The position numbers were made by a program, and so were the translations under genes. Shown piece by piece: positions 57,815 through 64,000 of a DNA stretch of 64,000 nucleotides (its first letter is position 1; each line of letters begins with the position of its first letter). The notes under the pieces are model-generated. The model was not told where the DNA came from. It was given only the letters and a program-made list of their open reading frames with translations, and ran no database searches. The stretch comes from Chrysemys picta bellii (lineage: Eukaryota > Chordata > Testudines > Emydidae): contig NC_088796.1 of the NCBI RefSeq assembly GCF_011386835.1, positions 32,133,011-32,197,010 of the forward strand, given 5' to 3'.

Positions 57815-58676
57815 TACCAGAAGAAATTCAGGGGTGGCAAGTGCTTTGGAGGATAGGATTAAAATTAAAAATGATCTGGACAAACTGGAGAAATGGTCTG
57901 AAGTAAATGGGATGAAATTCAAGAAGGACAAAGGAAAAGTAGGAAGGAACAATCAGTTGCACACATACAAAATGGGAAATGACTGACTAGGAGGGAGTAG
58001 TGGAGAAAGTGATCTGGGGATCATAGTGGATCACAAGCTAAATATGAGTCAACAGTGTGACACTGTTGCAAAAAAAGCAAACATCATTTTGGGATGTATT
58101 AGCAGAAACGTTGTAAGCAAAACATGAGAAGTAATTCTTCTGCTCTGCTCCGCACTGATTAGGCCTCAACGGCAGTTATGTGTCCAGGTCTTGGTGCCAC
58201 ATTTCAGGAAAGATGTGGACAAATTGGAGAAAGTGCAGAGAAGAGCAACAAAAATGATTAAAGGTCTAGAAAAAATTACCTATGAGGGAATATTGAAAAA
58301 AATGGTTTTGAATAGTTTGGAGAAGAGAAGACTTAGTTTATAAATATATAAAAGTTTGTTACAAGGAGGAGGGAGAAAAATTGTTCTCTTTAACCTCTGA
58401 GGATAGGATAAGAAGCAATGGGCTTAAATTGCAGCAAGGGAGGTTTAGGTTGGACATTAGGAAAAACTTCCTAACTGTCAGCGTGGTTAAGCACTGGAAT
58501 AAATTGCCTAGGGTGGTTGTAGAAACTCCATCATTGGAGATTTTTAAGAGCAAGTTAGACAAACACCTGTCAGGGATGGTCTAGATACTATTTAGTTCTG
58601 CCATGAGTGCAGGAGTCTGGATTAGATGACCTCTCGAGGTCCCTTCCAGCCCTACAATTCTATGATTCTATGATAC
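57815..58676 (+). mobile_element. CR1 3' portion with canonical terminus
   Basis: Begins in the decayed pol C-terminus ('ctggacaaactggagaaatg', 'gaagtaaatgggatgaaatt'), continues through 'gtgcagagaagagcaacaaa', 'gcagcaagggaggtttaggt' and 'tggacattaggaaaaacttc'. It ends 'gacctctcgaggtccct', 'cagccctacaattctatgat' with the (attctatg)n CR1 terminus at about 58657-58673. The frame SRVVVETPSLEIFKS-type text at 58510-58570 is pol-terminal CR1 sequence. Least decayed CR1 end in the window. Confidence 0.9.
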
Positions 58677-61600
58677 CCAACTCTTGTGATTTTATTGTGA
58701 ATTTCACAATATTTTGTGATTTTCTTAGAGCCCCAGTTCCTAGAAAACCTAAGGTTTTGTTTTCAAAAGAAAGTTGATTTCTAGCCTTCATGGCTGAAGA
58801 GAAAAACTTGGAAACATGAACCGCCAGGGCTCAAAAGACTGAAGACAAATAAAAAGACCCCCCCCCCCCCAAGTTATTTTTTAAATCTAATGATTAAACC
58901 AATCTCACAATTTTTATGTCCTGGCTCATGATTTTTGAACTGTTGGGGTTGGCAATACTAGAATCAAATAAGTGAGGACAGTATTAAGTAATCAATAACC
59001 TAATTATGGATGTATTTTTGTATAACTTCTTGTGGGTGCCATCAGTGTGGAGTTCCAGAACTATCAGTAATGTATTTTATATGAACTTACCATTACAAAT
59101 CTAGGCAGGTTTTGCTCCCAGAAATAGTGAATCTCAGGAGATCCAAAAGGGACCAGCACCATTTTGTGAAGTGGTCCTGTGTCTCTACCTGTTTTCTCCC
59201 AATGCCATTTCTATAGCAACGTGGTCACTTAGAGCCCAATCCTGCAAGGAACCGATTGGAACTTTACACTCCTTTAGCCTCTATTAGATGTCCTTTGACC
59301 CAGTTACTAAGGTGTCACTTACAGATCCATGTCACCAGTTCTGAATTTACTCCATGGTAGCTTCCCTGAAGAATTTGGGATATGTGGTTAACAAAGAGGA
59401 TCAGGTTCTTGAGAGGAATAGCTCCATGGATTGTGGACCCTGAGCACCTTGAAGGTTTATATGTCAAACCAGTGAACAATGTGAATAGTTCATTTAGCAT
59501 CCCTAGCTAACCTTCTACCAATATTGACATCAGAACCAACAGAAACTATTCCCCTCCCACTGAGTATGGCGTGACAGTGATGGCATATTGATAACTGTCA
59601 GCAAGTAACAGAGTGTGTGTGCACGTGTGTGTGTTAACCAAGGAGTTTGATTAAAAAGTACTAAGAAACTGACTTTAGTTCCCTTGCATTTTAATACCTA
59701 GGAAGTGTGACAAACATATATCTGAATATACACGTGCTAGTTATTACTATGCCTACAATGCCATCAATGAACTGCACAGTGGGTGAAGTATGCCAACAAG
59801 TCTATAGGCATCACAGGAGAAACAAAAAGCGAAACCACAAAATGCTGAGAGTTCATTCTATTTCACAGAATAGTTGGACTTTGAGAAGTTTTTTTAAAGG
59901 TGAGCGTATGGAGCTTGGTGTGTTATATGGCAGGTTGTTCCAGGCATAAGGGAGGGCATGAAGGAAGGCACAAAGTGTCGAGTGAATAAAGAGTTCAGTT
60001 AGAAGGCAAACATGAGCAGATCATAGAGAGTGATGGGGGAAAGCAGCAAAAAATGTTGAGCTGCTCCAGTAAGAGCCTTTCCAACATTCATTGCATTTAC
60101 AAGATTTCTCTGCCATGTGTATTCCCTTCTGGTGACTAAGGTTTGAATGTGTAAACCCTGTATGCCATACTTGTAATCACAAATGCCAAGGGCAATCATC
60201 CCCTATGGACATTGCTTAATTGTTTTTCCTTTTCAGTCCTGCTGAGACTACTTGTATAAATTCATCACAAGAGATCCCAATGAAAACAGTTAAAAATACA
60301 TGTACCTAGATATCTTAAAGTGCAGTGCTTCTAGCAGCCTTTTGGGCAATTTCTGGGAGTTGAAAAATGCGAATTACTAGCCTAGAGGATGATACTGGGG
60401 AAAACAAGGCAGTAACCCAAGCTACAGAATTCATGAAAATCTTTGTCATGGTGAACAATAGACAAAACCAGCATTGCCTGGAAGGGGAAATTTGAGTCTG
60501 CAATCTGTTAGACTTTACACACTGATAAGAGAAGGGATCCTGCACTGCATTTTGAAAGGAGTACAGTAAACACAATTCCAGTCAGAACAGGTCATTAAAA
60601 GTCTCTCCTGCCTCAGGCTTAACATGACACTTAAGTGCTACTACAAGTGAAAAGACAAGGCAATTCTGCACTCATTACAAACTGCTCTTTTTGTGTCTTT
60701 GGGGCTAAAACACTAAAGGAAGTCTTTAAAGCAGGGGAAATCTCTGTGCAAAGACCTGTTTTGTTTTCATTGGATGCATTTTTTGTGCAAGCAGAACAAA
60801 TAACATTTGGTCTAAATAGGACTAAAAGCAAAACTATGCAAAGTCTGTGGTTTGACTAAATGCAACAAAAGGGGCTCTGTCTTCAGACTCACTATCCTAG
60901 GACACAGCAGCTTTCCAATACAAAAGCATGAATGAAGCAGCCAGCTTTGAGCTTTGCTGTGCTTAAAACTCTCTGGTTTTTGAGTGCTCTTTTCAAAAAC
61001 TCCAGCTGCTGCATTAAAATCATGCAAACATTAAACATAACTTATTTTATTCTTCGTGAAAATATACTTGGTAACAAATTATTCTCTGAGGATGAAATTC
61101 ATCCTGTTGCAAAAGGCCTGCATATAACCCCAAGGTGACAGTGAGGAGGGACAGGAATGAGTGGGCCTGCAGCACAGGGGGGTTTCTGATTCTCTCTGCA
61201 CCCTATAGGAAGTTCCAGTGTTGGCTTTGATTAGGCCAGAGTTGGAGATGATATTGGGCTGGTTGGAGATGTGGGTGGAGCTACAATTATACAGAACAAG
61301 TGGCCTGCACACCAAGATATGGAAGGGCTGCAACGTCTATTCCAGTCAATAGACTGAAATAGTGGCGGCAGTCAGAAGGGCTATGTTGAAATCTGGAAGT
61401 GTGCTCATGGGTTGGATGGATCTCCTACTCCTCATCCTCAGCAAAATTCTCCACACAAAGCTAATAGGAAGTTCAGCTTTTTTACAGTTTCAGACAGGGA
61501 GATTGCTTTGTGGTTATAGAAAGAGAATAGGAGTACAGGCTCCAATGGTGAAATCCTGGACCTATTGAAATCAATGCCACAACTCTCTTTAACTTCAATA

Positions 61601-62121
61601 GGGCCAGGATTTCACCTCTGGATTATATTCCTGATTGCCACTGACTCTTTGTGTGAATTTGGGCAAGGCAGATAGGTAAGAATTTTCAAGCCTGAATGCC
61701 TCCTATTAGATATCTAAATCCATATTTAAATAATCATCCATATAAAAGGTTTGTTTTATTAGAGGTGCTAAGTACCCACACAGCTCCTATTAGTTTCAAT
61801 GTGAGTTCCTCTACATACATGCTCCCTCTAAAATATACTGACTCCTGTCTGACCCCCTACATCCCAAAGTGTACTTGAAAATATGGTAGAGTCCTTTATC
61901 TCCTGAACAAATACAGCATGGACAGTGACAGCGGAAGCCAGAGGACTCAGTCAATGTAACTCAACCCTGACCCAGAGAATCCACCTTTAGGGGTGAGAGG
62001 ATATTTCATTCTCTATGCCTCTTTGTCTTTTGGAGCTTCTGTTGAGGCTGCCAACAATAGGATACCTGAATAATAGTGTTAGTTTTACGCCCAGAAATCC
62101 TGTATGCATTGGGAACCCTAT
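58677..62121. other. Gene-free DNA with one palindromic element
   Basis: Mostly AT-rich unique sequence with a C14 run near 58857-58870. No coding region found. The 61548-61616 palindrome is listed separately. Confidence 0.4.
61548..61616. repeat. 69-bp palindromic element
   Basis: ggtgaaatcctggacctatt at the left pairs with aatagggccaggatttcacc at the right, only two mismatches apart. A minimal hairpin element of the same class as 19937 and 32002. Confidence 0.65.
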
Positions 62122-62335
62122 CCATAGAATCATAGAAATGTAGGGCTGGAAGGGACCTCAAGAAGTCATCCAGTCCAGCCCCTTTCATAGAGGCAGGACC
62201 AAATAAACCGAGACCATCTCTGACACGTGTGTCTCCAACCTGTTCTTAAAAACCTCCAATGGTGATTTCGAAGCCTATTTCAGAGCTTAACTGTCCTTAT
62301 GGCTATTGCTGGGAACAAAAGGCTAAGCTATAATT
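62122..62335 (-). mobile_element. CR1 3' end, reversed
   Basis: 'atagaatcatagaaatgtag', 'ggctggaagggacctcaaga', 'agtcatccagtccagcccct' then 'ttaaaaacctccaatggtga'. This is the reverse complement of the standard CR1 tail, including the tctatgattctat terminus. Confidence 0.88.
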
Positions 62336-62571
62336 AGAGGTGGTTTTGAGCTACAGATCCAGATTTATGCTTCTGGTACTAGTACATACCAAAGAAAGAA
62401 TGAGACTGTGGTTCCCCACCATCACCCAACAGAACTGGCTGGAAATAGAGCAGAGTGGACTTTTTACTCTTTCCATTCTATCTTCCCTGGAACTCTGGGA
62501 ATCATTGTGCCTGAAACAAGTACAATGTATCCAGGAACTCCTGCTGGGGCATTTTGCCTCCATGCTGCTTC

Positions 62572-62574
<3 letters not shown>

Positions 62575-62602
<28 letters not shown>
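62575..62602 (+). repeat. A28 homopolymer
   Basis: 28 consecutive A. It could be the tail of a retroposed sequence ending here, but the upstream 230 bp show no recognised SINE, LINE or spliced-gene text and no flanking duplication was found. Confidence 0.9.
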
Positions 62603-62603
<1 letters not shown>

Positions 62604-62631
62604 ATAAAACCTTATACAGATGTAGGTGAGA

Positions 62632-63027
62632 TCCAATCTACTAGGTATCAGAGGGGTAGCCATGTTTGTCTCATCCACAAAAACAATAAGGAGTCCGATG
62701 GCACCTTAAAGACTAACAGATTTATTTGGGCATAAGCTTTTCTCTTAGGGTGACCAGATGTCCTGATTTTATAGGGATAGTCCCGTTTTTTGGGTCTTTT
62801 TCTTATATAGACTCCTATTACCCCCCCACCCCATCCCGATTTTTCACACTTGCTGTCTGGTCACCCTACTCTTCATGTACCAATATATATTTATGCCTGT
62901 ATCTGCAATTTTCACTCTATGCATCTGAAGAAGTGGGGTTTTTTTACCCACGAAAGCTTATGCTCAATTAAATCTGTTAGTTTTTCTGGTGCCACCGGAC
63001 TCCTTATTGTTTTTCCAATCTATTAGG
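62632..63027. mobile_element. PLE copy with inverted termini, containing a small hAT MITE
   Basis: 14-bp flanks tccaatctactagg (62632-62645) and tccaatctattagg (63014-63027) match at 13 positions. The left part starts tatcagaggggtagccatgt in + sense and runs to 'gcataagctttt'. The right part (about 62915-63013) is the reverse complement of the same unit ('catctgaagaagtggggttt', 'cacgaaagcttatgctcaat', 'ggtgccaccggactccttat'). Between them lie a 123-bp hAT MITE and a PLE 3' UTR remnant. Architecture as in 15891-16087. Confidence 0.75.
62746..62868. mobile_element. 123-bp hAT-type MITE
   Basis: Ends tagggtgaccagatgtcctg and, reverse complemented, tagggtgaccagacagcaag. They match the termini of the 1142-bp foldback at 49843. 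The interior has 'attttatagggatagtcccg' and 'ccatcccgatttttcac', counterparts of 'gattttatcgggactgtccc' in the large element. No convincing duplication at this site. Confidence 0.75.
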
Positions 63028-63047
63028 GACTGTCTGGAGGAGGGGTA

Positions 63048-63487
63048 ACTAAGGATAGAGCCCTGTGTTTTTCACAAATATGAAATAACATGAAATAAGA
63101 CTAAAAATAATGCAGTGTCTCCTGTATCACAAGGCTGGACCCATCTCTCTGCTCCCAAGAATTGCTCAGCCATCCTTCCATCGCCATGATGGAAGGGTGG
63201 CCAGGCCAAACATGGCTGTTGCAACCCCATGCTCCAGATTGCAACTACCTCAGATGTGAGCTGGGCCCAGCAGAGAGAAGCCACCACCGTGGGGTGAGTG
63301 TGGGGTTGGATCAATCTATAACCCCGCTCCCAGGGCTTCCCACCCTCTGGGGGCAGGACGCAAATTCCCCAGGACTTCCAACACCCCAGAGTAGGATTGG
63401 ACTCCCCAGTGTGGATAAAATGAAATAACACAAAATTCTCCAAAAATAAAATGAAATAGTAAAGGAATTTCACAGGACTCTATTCAT
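63048..63487. mobile_element. Possible hAT-type element with short inverted ends
   Basis: 'gatagagccctgtgtttttc' at the left mirrors 'gaatagagtcctgtgaaatt' (reverse complement of the right end). The 'atgaaataacatgaaataag' stretch inside the left end pairs in sense with 'atgaaataacacaaaattct' near the right. The interior is GC-richer. No 8-bp duplication found, so boundaries are approximate. Confidence 0.45.
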
Positions 63488-64000
63488 GAGTTCTGCTATC
63501 CTTGATGGAAGGAAGGATATTATCTAACATAGATTTTTGCTTGATATTATGCACATAAAGCAGCAAAGTAAACTTTTACAGTTTATTCGGACTTGCAAAA
63601 GTTCCTCACAAGATGCTATTAAGGAAACCAAGCTCATTTGGTTTGAGAGGGAAAGTACAGTCATTGAGCAGAAACTGGCTAAAAGATGGAAAACAAAGAG
63701 TAGGAATAAATTGTTAATATTGAACAGAGTGAAAGTTAACTTATGACGAGAAGTGCTGTTTATTAAATATTAAAAATCTCCCAATGGGATGAACATGTAG
63801 ATGGTAAAATCATTTAGGAATGATTCACATGGCTAATTATGTCAGTTAGGTATGTGATTTTTTGCTGATATATCTATGCCAGTAAAAGCCCTGATCTAGA
63901 CACAGTTATACTGGAATAAAGTTGTCTTACACCAGTATGGTTTATTTTGGTTTCTGAACTGGAATAATCTGTACTGGTATAGGCACTTTTATAGAGAAAT
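63488..64000. other. No features recognised
   Basis: AT-rich DNA to the window end. 'gactagatcagggc'-type element text is absent, though 'aaaagccctgatctagacac' near 63885 may begin a small palindromic element that runs off the window ('tatactggaataaagttgtc', 'ctgaactggaataatctgta'). Confidence 0.35.

Noticed and set aside
62408..62602. Possible processed pseudogene ending in A28
   Set aside because: No protein-like or known SINE sequence upstream and no flanking duplication. The homopolymer alone is not enough.
1..64000. CRISPR arrays, operons, bacterial-type promoters
   Set aside because: The DNA is clearly vertebrate. The tandem repeats present are microsatellites or minisatellites without spacer structure.

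Overview
The window looks like gene-poor intergenic or intronic DNA from an amniote, most likely a turtle. I infer this from the repeat mix rather than from any host gene: CR1 LINEs in both orientations, Penelope-like (PLE) terminal repeats, MIR/CORE-type SINEs, PIF/Harbinger elements with a Myb-like gene, and many small palindromic hAT-type or unclassified elements. Base composition is AT-rich, broken by short very GC-rich islands that are themselves mobile elements (7.6 kb, 43.8 kb, 49.9-51.0 kb, 51.7-52.25 kb). I found no host protein-coding exon, tRNA, rRNA or CRISPR array. Nearly every open frame over 60 codons is chance or belongs to a transposon.

Layout. 1-1730 is the 3' half of a decayed CR1 with a recognisable reverse transcriptase (FADD box). 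2436-3030 holds two reversed CR1 3' ends. 6-9 kb holds MIR-like SINE pieces and Harbinger-type MITEs, one of which (7319-7917, TSD TTA) carries a hAT MITE inside it (7560-7778, 8-bp TSD). 9.3-24 kb is mostly unique AT-rich DNA with scattered short PLE, hAT, CR1 and palindromic elements. 24201-28415 is a nearly full-length, inactivated PIF/Harbinger transposon. It has a two-exon Myb/SANT-like gene on + and a converging DDE transposase on -, plus an unexplained antisense open frame in the Myb intron. 28.4-42.4 kb is mainly unique sequence with CR1, PLE and palindrome insertions, and a GC-rich unclassified repeat near 36.0-36.85 kb. 42.5-46.5 kb contains a MITE, a CR1 split by a perfectly flanked hAT palindrome, and GC-rich unclassified repeats. 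49.3-51.4 kb is a PLE whose GIY-YIG endonuclease frame is interrupted twice, by a three-hairpin MITE and by a 1.14-kb GC-rich foldback hAT. Removing both insertions restores one reading frame. 51651-52252 is a hAT-type end followed by a GC-rich ~55-bp minisatellite. 53-64 kb has a SINE, a MITE, a (GATA)15 array, another CR1 3' end, and a PLE copy with inverted termini.

None of this forms a working host gene system. What the window offers is a well-resolved record of nested transposition: eight or more insertions can be delimited by their target-site duplications. The least explained items are the antisense frame inside the Harbinger intron, the inverted-end architecture of the PLE copies, the GC-rich foldback hAT and the six-frame-open minisatellite. 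Family names come from recognising motifs and sequence style. No database search was possible.
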